DNA of 64,000 bases from Haemophilus sp. CCUG 60358 (GTDB lineage: Bacteria > Pseudomonadota > Gammaproteobacteria > Enterobacterales > Pasteurellaceae): NCBI RefSeq assembly GCF_001679485.1, contig NZ_LZOZ01000003.1, positions 1-64,000 on the forward strand, read 5' to 3'. Within the stretch, counting starts at the first letter, position 1; the number at the start of each line of letters is the position of its first letter. The translations under genes and the position numbers were made by a program. Positions 1 through 9,300 of this stretch are shown one piece after another. The notes beneath the pieces were generated by a model, which saw only the letters and a program-made list of their open reading frames with translations, was not told where the DNA came from and searched no databases.

Positions 1-20
1 GTAGGACACCGCCAGGTACT
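1..20 (+). rRNA. rrf: 5S rRNA, 3' end only (cut by window start)
   Basis: The first ~20 bases match the conserved 3' strand of bacterial 5S rRNA (GUAGG-ACACC-GCCAGG). The rest lies outside the window. A complete second 5S gene begins about 50 bases downstream, so this rRNA operon appears to end in tandem 5S genes. Confidence 0.7.
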
Positions 21-68
21 TTTTATTTTGTTAGTTTATTTTTAGAGTAAATTAACAAAATAAAAATT

Positions 69-181
69 TTGGCAGCAACAGTGCAATGGTCCCACCTGAA
101 TCCATATCGAACTCAGAAGTGAAACATTGTTACGCCGATGGTAGTGTGGGGCTTCCCCATGTGAGAGTAGGTCACTGCCAA
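69..181 (+). rRNA. rrf: 5S ribosomal RNA
   Basis: This is a complete 5S rRNA gene. The conserved loop text CGAACTCAGAAGTGAAAC and the CGCCGATGGTAGTGTGGGG segment are present. The termini pair perfectly (TTGGCAG at 69-75 with CTGCCAA at 175-181). Several normally conserved positions differ from the textbook gamma-proteobacterial sequence (GAATCCATATCG instead of GACCCCATGCCG). Helix II is kept by compensating changes (CAATG pairs with CATTG), so the gene looks functional although diverged. It is followed closely by tRNA-Asp and tRNA-Trp. Confidence 0.9.
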
Positions 182-197
182 TTATACCTCATTTAGC

Positions 198-274
198 GGA
201 GTGGTAGTTCAGCTGGTTAGAATACCTGCCTGTCACGCAGGGGGTCGCGGGTTCGAGTCCCGTCCATTCCGCCA
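198..274 (+). tRNA. tRNA-Asp (anticodon GTC)
   Basis: A 77-nt cloverleaf with acceptor GGAGTGG pairing CCATTCC, anticodon loop CTGTCAC giving anticodon GTC, the T-loop GTTCGAGTC and an encoded CCA end. It lies 16 nt after the 5S gene, a common distal rRNA-operon arrangement, and is probably co-transcribed with the rRNAs. Confidence 0.97.
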
Positions 275-289
275 ATTCTTAATACCAAT

Positions 290-365
290 AGGGGCGTAGT
301 TCAATTGGTAGAGCACCGGTCTCCAAAACCGGGTGTTGGGAGTTCGAGCCTCTCCGCCCCTGCCA
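290..365 (+). tRNA. tRNA-Trp (anticodon CCA)
   Basis: A 76-nt tRNA nearly identical to enterobacterial tRNA-Trp: acceptor AGGGGCG, anticodon loop TCTCCAAAA with anticodon CCA, T-arm GTTCGAGCC and an encoded CCA end. It is 15 nt from tRNA-Asp and is the last gene of the rRNA operon. Confidence 0.97.
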
Positions 366-404
366 TTATTCCATATCAAATTATCTCTAATTTTTGTAAG
401 AATA

Positions 405-432
405 TTGTCTATTTTGCTATTCGTTTTATACT
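405..432 (+). promoter_or_regulatory. Probable sigma-70 promoter of mazG
   Basis: TTGTCT at 405-410 and TATACT at 427-432 are separated by 16 bases. They lie 33 bases before the mazG start in the tRNA-mazG gap, where no clear terminator is visible. This is a match to consensus only. Confidence 0.45.
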
Positions 433-464
433 AATCGCATTTTTAGTATTTCAGAGATATTCTT

Positions 465-1253
465 ATGCATTATTCCATTCAAGATTTTATTCAATTAATT
501 GCGCAATTACGTAATCCTAATGGCGGTTGTCCTTGGGATCTTAAACAAAATTATGAATCAATGATTCCCTGTTTAACAGAAGAAACTTATGAAGTCATTG
601 ATGCCATCCAAAAGAAAGACATTGCTAATTTAAGGGAAGAGCTTGGAGATCTTTTATTACAGGTTGTATTTTTTAGTCAGCTTGCTTCTGAAGATGGTTA
701 TTTCACATTTGATGATGTTCTTAATGATATTTCTAAAAAGATTGTGCGTCGTCATCCTCATGTGTTTGGTGATGCAACAGCTGGAAATGAAGAAGAAGCG
801 TTAGCTCGTTGGAATAGTATCAAAGCACAAGAGAAATCAGTTCAAGAAAAACGTTCTATTTTAGATGATATTCCGAACGCTTTTCCTGCATTGTTAAGAG
901 CACAAAAAATGCAAAAACAATGTTCAAAGATTGGGTTTGATTGGGACGAACTTGAACCTGTATTAGCAAAAGTTGAAGAAGAATTGCAAGAAGTTCAGGA
1001 TGAAATCAATCAAACACCTCGTAATCAGGAAAAAATAGAAGAGGAAATCGGGGATTTATTTTTCGCAACGGTTAATTTGTCTCGACACCTCAAATGTAAT
1101 GCAGAAGAAGCTTTGCGTAAGGCGAATAATAAATTTGAACAACGTTTTCGTAAAGTAGAAGAAAAAGCATTGGAACGAGGTTCATCAGTTAACGATCTTT
1201 CTTTAATTGAAATGGATATCCTATGGGATGAAGTGAAAAGAGAAGAAAAATAA
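465..1253 (+). CDS. mazG: MazG nucleoside triphosphate pyrophosphohydrolase
   Basis: Cytoplasmic house-cleaning enzyme that hydrolyses NTPs and dNTPs to NMP and pyrophosphate. At 262 residues it matches E. coli MazG (263). It carries two MazG repeats with the Mg-binding acidic motifs: EETYE near 39-43 with EELGD near 58-62, then a second set (EEELQE, EEEIGD) in the C-terminal half. It reads alone after the rRNA/tRNA block and is closed by a strong terminator. The start is the first ATG after a weak AGAG ribosome site. In E. coli this protein also limits ppGpp during starvation; here that is inferred by homology. Confidence 0.95.
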   Translation: MHYSIQDFIQLIAQLRNPNGGCPWDLKQNYESMIPCLTEETYEVIDAIQKKDIANLREELGDLLLQVVFFSQLASEDGYFTFDDVLNDISKKIVRRHPHVFGDATAGNEEEALARWNSIKAQEKSVQEKRSILDDIPNAFPALLRAQKMQKQCSKIGFDWDELEPVLAKVEEELQEVQDEINQTPRNQEKIEEEIGDLFFATVNLSRHLKCNAEEALRKANNKFEQRFRKVEEKALERGSSVNDLSLIEMDILWDEVKREEK

Positions 1254-1260
1254 TTGAAAT

Positions 1261-1291
1261 GGCAGAGGGCGTTTTCCTCTGCCATTTTTTT
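1261..1291 (+). terminator. mazG terminator
   Basis: Perfect 8-bp stem GGCAGAGG (1261-1268) / CCTCTGCC (1276-1283) followed by a run of T. It starts 7 bases after the mazG stop. Confidence 0.9.
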
Positions 1292-1320
1292 ATTTTATAG
1301 CATGAATAAGTAACATATAG

Positions 1321-1638
1321 GCACTGATCACCAATAAATATCATCGTATAGGTACAAGGGAAAATTTAACTCAGCAACCTTTAACAGAGATTGTGTTTTC
1401 CAGTAAACAACAGCAATTCGGTTTAGAGAAATCACAAAAATTGACCGTACTTTGCCGTCATTGTGAGTTTCGTAAACTCTGTTATGGCGGTTGCCCGAAA
1501 CATCGTTTTGTTTCTCTCGAAAATGAACCCAATCCACATAATTATTTATGTGCCTCTTACCGTTATTTCTTTGAACAAACAGCGCCTTATATGCAAGCCA
1601 TGGCTCGTCAAATTCGGTTACATCCATCCGCCGCTTAA
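1321..1638 (+). pseudogene. Remnant of anaerobic sulfatase-maturating enzyme (C-terminal SPASM part)
   Basis: The open frame after the TAG at 1318-1320 encodes only the tail of a radical-SAM sulfatase maturase. It has the KQQQFG segment, then the SPASM iron-sulfur motif CRHCEFRKLC followed by GGCPKHRF, and ends LHPSAA. The N-terminal radical SAM half (CxxxCxxC) is absent: upstream lies the mazG terminator. A GTG at 1393 could start an 81-residue protein but there is no ribosome site. I read it as a deletion remnant, not an active enzyme. No sulfatase gene is in the window. Confidence 0.75.
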
Positions 1639-1675
1639 GGTAGAATAGCGTTTTCTACTTTACGTTTTGATTGAT

Positions 1676-2005
1676 ATGAATCCTTGGACATTACTCGCTA
1701 TTTCGATTTGCCTTGAAATTGTGGCAACGAATTTATTAAAAGTCAGCGATGGCTTTACCAAACTTTTACCTACAATAGGCTCATTAACCTTATATGCCAT
1801 TTCGTTTTATTTTGTCTCTCTTGTGTTTCGCACGCTTTCCGTGGGCTTGGTTTACGCCATTTGGTCGGGTGTCGGCATTGTTTTGACGGCCATTGTGGCG
1901 TATTTCGCTTTTGGTCAGAAAATCGATACCGCTGGCCTGATTGGTATGGCATTGATTATCAGCGGTGTTTTAGTGATTAACTTATTTTCTCAAACAGGAC
2001 ATTAA
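1676..2005 (+). CDS. emrE: EmrE-like small multidrug resistance transporter
   Basis: A four-helix SMR-family proton/drug antiporter of 109 residues (E. coli EmrE has 110). The essential membrane-embedded Glu14 is present, as are Tyr60 and Trp63 in the AIWSGVG signature, and a typical ending GVLVINLFS. The family exports quaternary ammonium compounds and other lipophilic cations as dimers. I start at the ATG 1676, which gives MNPW as in EmrE; an in-frame TTG at 1667 would add three residues. It stands alone, downstream of the maturase remnant. Confidence 0.9.
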   Translation: MNPWTLLAISICLEIVATNLLKVSDGFTKLLPTIGSLTLYAISFYFVSLVFRTLSVGLVYAIWSGVGIVLTAIVAYFAFGQKIDTAGLIGMALIISGVLVINLFSQTGH

Positions 2006-2015
2006 TCCTCCAAAT

Positions 2016-2090
2016 GAAATGTGATCAAGCTCACAAATTTTATTTTTCTTCAAAATAAAATTATGTCAGCAATCGATTCACCGCTATAAT
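2016..2090 (+). promoter_or_regulatory. CRP site and promoter of the nucleotidase gene
   Basis: AATGTGATCAAGCTCAC at about 2018-2034 is a near-consensus CRP palindrome. A perfect -10 box TATAAT lies at 2085-2090 with a weak TTATGT -35 at 2061. The CRP centre is about 68 bases before the expected transcript start, which suits class I activation. An uptake signal (2106-2114) sits just before the ribosome site. Confidence 0.65.
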
Positions 2091-2137
2091 TCTCCGGCAT
2101 TTTTAACCGCACTTTGTGCAACTTTAAAGGAAATTTT

Positions 2138-3802
2138 ATGAAAAAATTACTTTGCTCATTATTTGCGCTTTCTGCTGTTAGCACAGCAATGGCACAAGAA
2201 GTAAATATTAAAATATTGGGTACCTCTGATATTCATGGTCGCGTTGTACCTTGGAGCTATGGCGCAGACGTAGAAGATAAATCTGGTTCTTATGCGCAAA
2301 TCGCAACTTATGTGAAAGATGTGCGTAAAAACAACAAAAACGTGGTGTTAGTGGATGTGGGCGATGCGATCCAAGATAACCAAGTCGATGTGTTCGCAAA
2401 AGATAAAAAATATTACAAAGATCACCCAATTCCAAAAGTATTAAATGAAATGAAATACGACGTTTTCGTACTTGGTAACCACGAGTTTAACTTTGGGATG
2501 AAAGCATTAGATGAAATCTTAAAAGACATCAAAGCGAAAAAATTAACCGCAAACTTCTATTATAAGAAAAATGATAAACGTTATATTGATGCAACAACCA
2601 TCATCGAAAAAGATGGCGTGAAATTAGGTATTATCGGTTTAAGTACCCCAATGTCAGCAAAATTTGAAGAAGACACGGGCAACTTAAAAGACATGAAATT
2701 TACTTCACCAACGGAAGAAGCACGTACACAAGTTGAGAAGTTAAAAGCGAAAGGTGTCGATGCAATTATTGTTATCGCTCACATGGGTATCGACAATGAA
2801 AACAAGATTCCTGACACCGGTATGCGTGATGTCATCAATGCAGTAGACGGCATTGATGTAGTCATCGCGGGTCACATGCACAAAGATGTACCAAGTGAAA
2901 CTATTAAAAATACACTAATCACTGAACCACACCGTTACGGTACCGTGGTATCTGAAGTGGATCTCACTTTTGATATCAACGATAAAAAAGAAGTGAAATT
3001 GGTGAAGAAAGAATCCAAAACTGTTCCAGTTAAAGAACTTGAAGCGGATAAGAAAATTGCCGAAATCTATAAACCTTATCATGAGAAATTACGTGAATTA
3101 AACAATGTGGTGATTGGTCAAACCGAAAATGAAATGGTGCCACAAGAGACCAAACACGGTGTATCTGCTGCATTCTCAAAAGATACCGGTTTATCTTCAT
3201 TTATTAATGATGTTGAACAACATTACAGCGGTGCAGATGTGGTGACTTTCTCTTTCGACCATCAAAAAGCACGTATGGATAAAGGCGATATCAAGAAAAA
3301 AGACATCATCTTTAACTATCGTTATGCTGGCGGCGATGTCACCGTTTATGAAATGACCGGTAAACAATTGAAAGAATATATGGAATGGTCTGCGAACTAC
3401 TTCGATACCATCCAACCAGGTGACACCGAATATCGTTACAATGCGGAACGTAAAAAATCAAAATATGTGACTTACGACATTTTCGGTGGCGTAAATTACA
3501 AAATTGACTTACGTAATCCACAAGGTAGCAAAATCGTTGGTTTAACCCTTGCTGACGGCAAACCGGTAACGGACGATATGAAATTAAAAGTGGGTATGAA
3601 CTCATATCGTTTCGCTCAATTAAACGGCAAAGGTGGTATTTGGGAAGGCCAACAAATTCCAGTACTTTGGGAATCTAAAGTGGCAATGGGCCGTGAAAAA
3701 GGCACGATCCAAAATATGATGATCGATTACATCACGAATGTGAAAAAAGGCAAAATTGATGGTCTATCTCACAATCGTTGGGAAATCATTGGATTAAACT
3801 AA
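2138..3802 (+). CDS. Periplasmic 5'-nucleotidase / UDP-sugar hydrolase family metallophosphatase
   Basis: Exported two-metal phosphoesterase (554 residues). Residues 1-19 form a signal peptide ending AMA-Q. The metallophosphatase motifs follow in order: TSDIHG (Asp31, His33), VDVGDAIQDN, GNHEFNFG and AGHMHKD. The 5'-nucleotidase C-terminal domain fills the second half. The likely role is releasing nucleosides and phosphate from host nucleotides outside the inner membrane, which would feed NupC and DeoD encoded in this window. The MKK start at 2138 has an AAAGGA ribosome site; an earlier in-frame TTG lacks one. It is distinct in length and sequence from NadN/NucA-type enzymes, so exact substrates are unknown. 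Confidence 0.85.
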   Translation: MKKLLCSLFALSAVSTAMAQEVNIKILGTSDIHGRVVPWSYGADVEDKSGSYAQIATYVKDVRKNNKNVVLVDVGDAIQDNQVDVFAKDKKYYKDHPIPKVLNEMKYDVFVLGNHEFNFGMKALDEILKDIKAKKLTANFYYKKNDKRYIDATTIIEKDGVKLGIIGLSTPMSAKFEEDTGNLKDMKFTSPTEEARTQVEKLKAKGVDAIIVIAHMGIDNENKIPDTGMRDVINAVDGIDVVIAGHMHKDVPSETIKNTLITEPHRYGTVVSEVDLTFDINDKKEVKLVKKESKTVPVKELEADKKIAEIYKPYHEKLRELNNVVIGQTENEMVPQETKHGVSAAFSKDTGLSSFINDVEQHYSGADVVTFSFDHQKARMDKGDIKKKDIIFNYRYAGGDVTVYEMTGKQLKEYMEWSANYFDTIQPGDTEYRYNAERKKSKYVTYDIFGGVNYKIDLRNPQGSKIVGLTLADGKPVTDDMKLKVGMNSYRFAQLNGKGGIWEGQQIPVLWESKVAMGREKGTIQNMMIDYITNVKKGKIDGLSHNRWEIIGLN

Positions 3803-3830
3803 TCAGCCCTTTTTAAATACGATAAAAACC

Positions 3831-3873
3831 AACCGCACTTTGAGGTAATTGAATCAAGTGCGGTTATTTTTTT
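3831..3873 (+). terminator. Terminator from inverted uptake signals
   Basis: AACCGCACTT (3831-3840) and AAGTGCGGTT (3856-3865) form a 10-bp stem followed by a T run after the nucleotidase gene. It is two uptake signals in inverted orientation. Confidence 0.85.
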
Positions 3874-3965
3874 CTTTGTTTTCAGCTAAAACTTGTAAAT
3901 AATCAAGGTAAAATTTAGCCTAACGTAGTAAACTACAAGCACTTTTATCCTTTAGGAGATGACAA

Positions 3966-4637
3966 ATGAAACCTTATTTAATCGCCCCTTCTATTCTTTC
4001 TGCAGATCTTGCTCGTCTTGGTGATGATGTGCAAAACGTGTTGAATGCCGGTGCGGATGTGATTCATTTTGATGTAATGGATAATCACTATGTGCCAAAT
4101 TTAACCTTTGGCCCAGCCGTGTGTAAAGCTTTGCGTGATTATGGCATTAAGGCACCCATTGACGTGCATTTGATGGTAAAACCGGTCGATCGTATTATTC
4201 CTGATTTTGCCAAAGCGGGTGCGGATTATATTACATTTCATCCTGAAGCCAGTGAACATATTGACCGCTCGTTACAGCTCATTCGTGATCACGGCTGTAA
4301 AGCGGGTTTAGTGTTTAATCCTGCCACACCATTAAGTTATTTGGATTATGTATTAGATAAGGTGGATGTGATTTTGTTAATGTCCGTGAATCCAGGATTT
4401 GGTGGACAATCGTTTTTACCTTCAACATTGAAAAAATTACAACAGGCACGTCGTCTGATTGATGAAAGCGGTTTAGATATCCGTTTAGAAGTTGATGGTG
4501 GGGTAAAAGAGGATAATATTGCAGAAATCGCCGCAGCCGGTGCAGATATGTTCGTGGCAGGCTCAGCGATTTTTGGCAAACCAGATTATAAACAAATCAT
4601 TGATCAAATGCGTGCGCAGTTAGCTTCAGTTAAATAG
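3966..4637 (+). CDS. rpe: Ribulose-phosphate 3-epimerase
   Basis: Interconverts ribulose 5-phosphate and xylulose 5-phosphate in the pentose phosphate pathway. A 223-residue TIM barrel with the family signatures [13 protein letters not shown] at the N-terminus, [12 protein letters not shown] with the metal/catalytic Asp, [14 protein letters not shown] and LEVDGGV. Ribosome site TAGGAG precedes the ATG. The downstream gph gene follows directly, so the two form an operon, as in enterobacteria (rpe-gph). Confidence 0.97.
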   Translation: MKPYLIAPSILSADLARLGDDVQNVLNAGADVIHFDVMDNHYVPNLTFGPAVCKALRDYGIKAPIDVHLMVKPVDRIIPDFAKAGADYITFHPEASEHIDRSLQLIRDHGCKAGLVFNPATPLSYLDYVLDKVDVILLMSVNPGFGGQSFLPSTLKKLQQARRLIDESGLDIRLEVDGGVKEDNIAEIAAAGADMFVAGSAIFGKPDYKQIIDQMRAQLASVK

Positions 4638-4649
4638 ATGGTAGTAAGA

Positions 4650-5324
4650 ATGAAGACCCAATTTAAAGTTATCGGTTTTGATTTAGACGGTACGCTTGTG
4701 AATAGCTTGCCGGATTTAGCGTTATCTGTGAATTCTGCTTTAGCAGACTTTGGTTTACCTCAAGCACCAGAAGAGTTAGTGTTAACTTGGATTGGTAATG
4801 GGGCACCTGTATTGATTGCACGAGCTTTAGAATGGGCAAAAGGGCAAATAGGTAAAGACTTTTCAGATGCAGAAATGGAGCAAGTGAAAGAGCGTTTTAA
4901 TGTGTATTACGCGGAGAATCTTTGCAATGTGAGTCGTTTATATCCAAATGTGAAAGAAACATTAGAAACTTTGAAAGCTCGTGGTTATACCTTAGCCGTG
5001 GTAACGAACAAACCAACTCGCCATGTTCAGCCAGTATTGGCGGCATTTGGCATCGATCATTTATTCAGTGAAATGCTTGGAGGACAATCATTACCCGCGA
5101 TTAAACCACATCCAGGCCCATTATATTATTTATGCGGTAAATTTGGCGTAGAACCTCGCCAAGTGTTGTTTGTAGGTGACTCTCGAAATGACATTCTCGC
5201 CGCACATTCAGCAGGTTGCCCGGTTGTGGGATTAACTTACGGATACAACTACAACATTCCAATTGCGGAATCAAATCCAGATTGGGTGTTTGATGACTTT
5301 GCGAAGTTATTAGAGATTCTTTAA
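4650..5324 (+). CDS. gph: Phosphoglycolate phosphatase
   Basis: HAD-superfamily phosphatase (224 residues) removing 2-phosphoglycolate, a by-product of DNA 3'-end repair. Motif I is FDLDGTLVNS, motif II the VVTNKP region, and motif III the KPHPGP...GDSRND region. It follows rpe without a gap: an ATG directly abuts the rpe stop at 4638, but the ATG at 4650 is preferred because it gives the usual MxTQF beginning and has an AGTAAG ribosome site. Translational coupling to rpe is likely. Confidence 0.95.
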   Translation: MKTQFKVIGFDLDGTLVNSLPDLALSVNSALADFGLPQAPEELVLTWIGNGAPVLIARALEWAKGQIGKDFSDAEMEQVKERFNVYYAENLCNVSRLYPNVKETLETLKARGYTLAVVTNKPTRHVQPVLAAFGIDHLFSEMLGGQSLPAIKPHPGPLYYLCGKFGVEPRQVLFVGDSRNDILAAHSAGCPVVGLTYGYNYNIPIAESNPDWVFDDFAKLLEIL

Positions 5325-5340
5325 TCTATCTTAAAGCGTA

Positions 5341-5366
5341 AAATGCGGTCAAAAATGACCGCATTT
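5341..5366. terminator. Bidirectional terminator between gph and the methyltransferase
   Basis: AAATGCGGTC (5341-5350) / GACCGCATTT (5357-5366), an uptake-signal-like inverted pair carrying A instead of G at the third base, with T runs usable on both strands. It separates two convergent genes. Confidence 0.8.
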
Positions 5367-5370
5367 TTTC

Positions 5371-6168
5371 TTAAACCTCCCACCAAATCAACGCCCATTT
5401 TCGTTGTCCGTGTTTTATCGGTTCATTGTTTATTTGTTTTTGTTGATAGAAGTGAGCTAAATTTTGTTTTTCTTTTTCAGTGAGATTGCCGAGAGAAAAC
5501 TCCACAGAATTTAATAAATCCTCAAAGGTTTCACCTTGGAAATGGCCTGATTCACTTTCAATAAAACTTACATTAGCGTGAATGCCTTTTTGGTAAAGGC
5601 GATTGACTAAATAAATATAAGTTGGAAAGCCCACATCATCACGACCAATGGCTTCAAATACATCTTCATCGAGAAAATGGCGTTGTGTCACTGAGGTTAA
5701 AAAGACGCGTTTTTTTGCCTTGCTTTGCAGCTTTTCAATCATGTCATCCAAATCATCCACAAGCGTCGAGCGAGAGGCGAGTATCACATCCGCTTGAGGA
5801 ACATCATCCCAGTTATCCGACCATGATTTATGTAGAAGCGTAATATTATTCAGTTGATGCTTTTCTTTATATTGCTGAACCATCTCTAACATACCTTGGC
5901 TGTAATCGAGGGCATACACAGCTTGGCATTGTTGGGCTAAAGGAATCACAAAGGTACCGGGGCCACAGCCGATATCTAATACGGTTTCATTGGGTTGCAC
6001 ATTCATGGCTTTAAGCAAGGTTTCGTTATAGCGGCTTGGCTTGCCCACTAAATTCTCAGCCATTTTAGGGGCTTTTTTATCCCATTTTGTCGGTGGAAGA
6101 TTATAGTGATTACAGGCTTTTAGATGTTGTTGGTAGAGATCGTTGAAATTGATGTCGTTGATGATCAT
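5371..6168 (-). CDS. Class I SAM-dependent methyltransferase, substrate unknown
   Basis: A 265-residue Rossmann-fold methyltransferase. Motif I is VLDIGCGPGTF (about residues 63-73), followed by YALDYSQGML with the acidic motif II residue and a motif IV-like ADVILASRS. The ~50-residue N-terminal extension (CNHYNLPPTKWDKKAP) is typical of a small Pasteurellaceae family whose substrate I do not know. It is transcribed alone, convergent to gph and divergent from purL. An uptake signal at 6181-6189 lies immediately upstream of its start. Confidence 0.75.
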   Translation of the reverse strand: MIINDINFNDLYQQHLKACNHYNLPPTKWDKKAPKMAENLVGKPSRYNETLLKAMNVQPNETVLDIGCGPGTFVIPLAQQCQAVYALDYSQGMLEMVQQYKEKHQLNNITLLHKSWSDNWDDVPQADVILASRSTLVDDLDDMIEKLQSKAKKRVFLTSVTQRHFLDEDVFEAIGRDDVGFPTYIYLVNRLYQKGIHANVSFIESESGHFQGETFEDLLNSVEFSLGNLTEKEKQNLAHFYQQKQINNEPIKHGQRKWALIWWEV

Positions 6169-6263
6169 AGTGACGCCTTAAAGTGCGGTTAGTTTTTGGA
6201 TTGTTTTTGAATTTGCTTGATGATTATATGCTTTCTCTTACCTAAAATCATTGAAAATGATTG

Positions 6264-6301
6264 ACGCAAACGTTTTCGTTTTGGTGTTTTTCCTTTATAA
6301 T
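6264..6301 (+). promoter_or_regulatory. PurR operator and promoter of purL
   Basis: ACGCAAACGTTTTCGT at 6264-6279 matches the PurR consensus almost perfectly. A TATAAT -10 box lies at 6296-6301, placing the operator over the -35 region, where PurR with hypoxanthine or guanine would block transcription of purL. The purR gene is not in the window. Confidence 0.85.
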
Positions 6302-6343
6302 AGCCCGCGATTTTTACCTCAAACATAACTCAAAGGTACCCGT

Positions 6344-9300
6344 ATGTTTCAAACTTTTCGTGGCTCACCCGCCCTTTCTGAATTCCGTATTCAAGGCTTA
6401 ATGCAAAAATTCCAACAAAATCAATTACCAGTAAAATCGGCTTATGCGGAATATTTGCATTTTGTGGAATTAAATCGACCGCTTGTTAGCGAGCAGGAAG
6501 CAAAACTAAAAGCATTGTTACATTATGGTCCAACTCTGGCTGAACATGAAGCCAAAGGTGAAACCTTTATCGTGATTCCACGCGTTGGCACGATTTCTTC
6601 TTGGTCTTCTAAAGCAACGGATATTGCGCATAACTGTGGTTTAAGTGAAGTGGAGCGTATTGAGCGTGGTTTGGCGTATTATTTTGAGTTAAGCCAACCG
6701 ATTGATGAAAAAACAACAGAAAAATTGACCGCACTTTTACACGACCGAATGATGGAAACCGTGGTGCGCAATCCGCAAGATGCTGAGATCTTATTCCGTC
6801 ATCAAGATCCGAAACCGTTTAAAACCGTGGATATTTTAAAAGGCGGACGTGAAGCGTTGGTGACAGCCAACGTAGAATTAGGTTTGGCACTGGCAGAAGA
6901 TGAAATTGATTATTTGGTGGAAAACTTTACTCAATTAGGGCGCAATCCGCACGATATTGAACTTTATATGTTCGCGCAAGCCAACTCTGAGCACTGTCGC
7001 CATAAAATCTTTAATGCCGATTGGATTATTGATGGCAAAAAACAGGATAAATCCCTGTTTAAAATGATTAAGAATACCTTTGAGAAAACCCCTGATTTCG
7101 TGCTTTCAGCCTATAAAGATAATGCTGCAGTAATGGAAGGCTCAAAAGTCGGTCGTTTCTTTGCAGACCAAGATGGGCAATATCGTTATCACAATGAAGA
7201 TGCACATATCTTAATGAAAGTGGAAACCCACAACCATCCAACCGCAATTTCACCATTCCCGGGTGCTGCAACAGGTTCAGGCGGTGAAATTCGCGATGAA
7301 GGTGCAACGGGTCGTGGGGCAAAGCCAAAAGCAGGTTTAACCGGTTTCTCGGTATCTAACTTAGTGATCCCAAACTTTGAACAACCTTGGGAAAATCCAC
7401 TCTCCAAACCAAACCGTATTGCTTCAGCCTTAGATATTATGATTGAAGGCCCATTAGGTGGTGCAGCATTTAACAACGAGTTTGGTCGTCCTGCGTTATT
7501 GGGGTATTTCCGTACCTATGAAGAGAAAGTCAATAGCTTCAATGGTGAAGAAGTGCGCGGTTATCACAAACCGATTATGTTAGCGGGCGGTATCGGTAAT
7601 ATTCGTGGCGAACACATTCAAAAAGGCGAAATTCCAGTTGGTGCTAAATTGATCGTCTTAGGCGGCCCAGCGATGAACATCGGTTTAGGCGGAGGGGCAG
7701 CGTCTTCTATGGACAGTGGTAAATCAAAAGAAGATTTAGATTTTGCCTCAGTTCAACGCGAAAACCCAGAAATGGAACGCCGTTGCCAAGAGGTGATTGA
7801 CCGATGCTGGCAATTAGGCGCAGAAAACCCAATCCTCTTTATCCACGATGTGGGCGCGGGCGGTTTATCCAATGCGATGCCTGAATTGGTGCACGATGGC
7901 GAACGTGGCGGTAAATTTGACTTACGTTCCATCCTTTGTGATGAAAAAGGCATGTCACCATTGGAAATTTGGTGTAACGAATCGCAAGAACGTTATGTCT
8001 TAGCGGTTGCGCCAGAAAAACTCGAATTATTTACCGCACTTTGTGAACGTGAGCGTGCACCGTTTGCGGTCATTGGTGAGGCAACGGAAGAGAAACATTT
8101 AACCTTGCACGATAGTCATTTCGACAATAATCCAATTGATTTGCCAATGAATGTATTATTAGGCAAAACCCCGAAAATGACGCGTGAGGTTTCGTCAAAA
8201 ACTGTCGAAAATCAACCGCTTGCAACAGAAAATATTCAATTAAAAGAAGCCTTCCATCGCGTATTACGCTTACCGGTGGTGGCAGAAAAAACTTTCTTAA
8301 TCACCATTGGTGACCGTTCGGTAACGGGTATGGTAGCGCGCGATCAAATGGTCGGCCCATGGCAAATTCCGGTGTCTGATGTGGCCGTCACAACTGCATC
8401 ATTAGACAGCTATCACGGCGAAGCTATGGCAATGGGTGAACGTGCACCTGTGGCATTATTAGACTTTGGGGCTTCTGCACGTTTAGCGGTGGCTGAATCT
8501 ATTACTAACATTGCGGGCACCAATATTGGCGATATTAAACGCATCAAACTGTCTGCAAACTGGATGTCTGCAGCGGGTCATGGTGGTGAAGATGCAGGCT
8601 TATATGAAGCGGTAAAAGCGGTAGGTGAAGAACTTTGCCCTGCGTTAGGCATCACCATTCCAGTGGGTAAAGACTCTATGTCGATGAAAACCACTTGGGA
8701 AGAAAATGGCGAGAAAAAATCCGTAACAGCTCCGCTTTCTTTAGTGATTTCATCTTTTGCGCGCGTGGAAGATGTCCGCAAAACCGTGACACCTCAATTA
8801 CGCACAGACAAAGGCGCAAGCCGTTTATTATTGATTGATTTAGGCGAGAGAAAAAATCGCTTAGGTGCGACCGCACTTGCGCAAGTGTATAAACAATTAG
8901 GTGACAAACCGGCTGATGTGGTGAATGTTACTAAACTGAAAAACTTCTTTGATGCGATGCAGGCATTGGTGGCAGAACGTAAATTATTAGCTTATCACGA
9001 CCGTTCAGACGGTGGTTTAATTACCACACTTGTAGAAATGGCGTTTGCGGGTAACTGCGGTGTGGATGTGGATATTTCTGCATTAGGCGATAATGATTTA
9101 TCCGTGTTATTCAATGAAGAATTAGGTGCGGTGATCCAAGTATCAGAAAGTGAATTAAGCGCCGTGCGTGAGGTATTAAAAGCCCATGACTTGCTTGGCT
9201 TAACTTATGAACTCGGTTCTGTCAGCTTAGAAGATCGTTTTGAAATCACTCGAGGCAGCAAAAAACTATTAAGCGAAAAACGCTCTGAATTACGTAGTAT

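Noticed and set aside
305..514. 69-codon open frame over tRNA-Trp and the mazG start
   Set aside because: It lies on the tRNA gene and the mazG coding start, with no ribosome site; a chance frame.
1328..1627. 99-codon minus-strand frame opposite the maturase remnant
   Set aside because: The plus strand carries a recognisable SPASM motif; the reverse frame resembles nothing and lacks a start signal.
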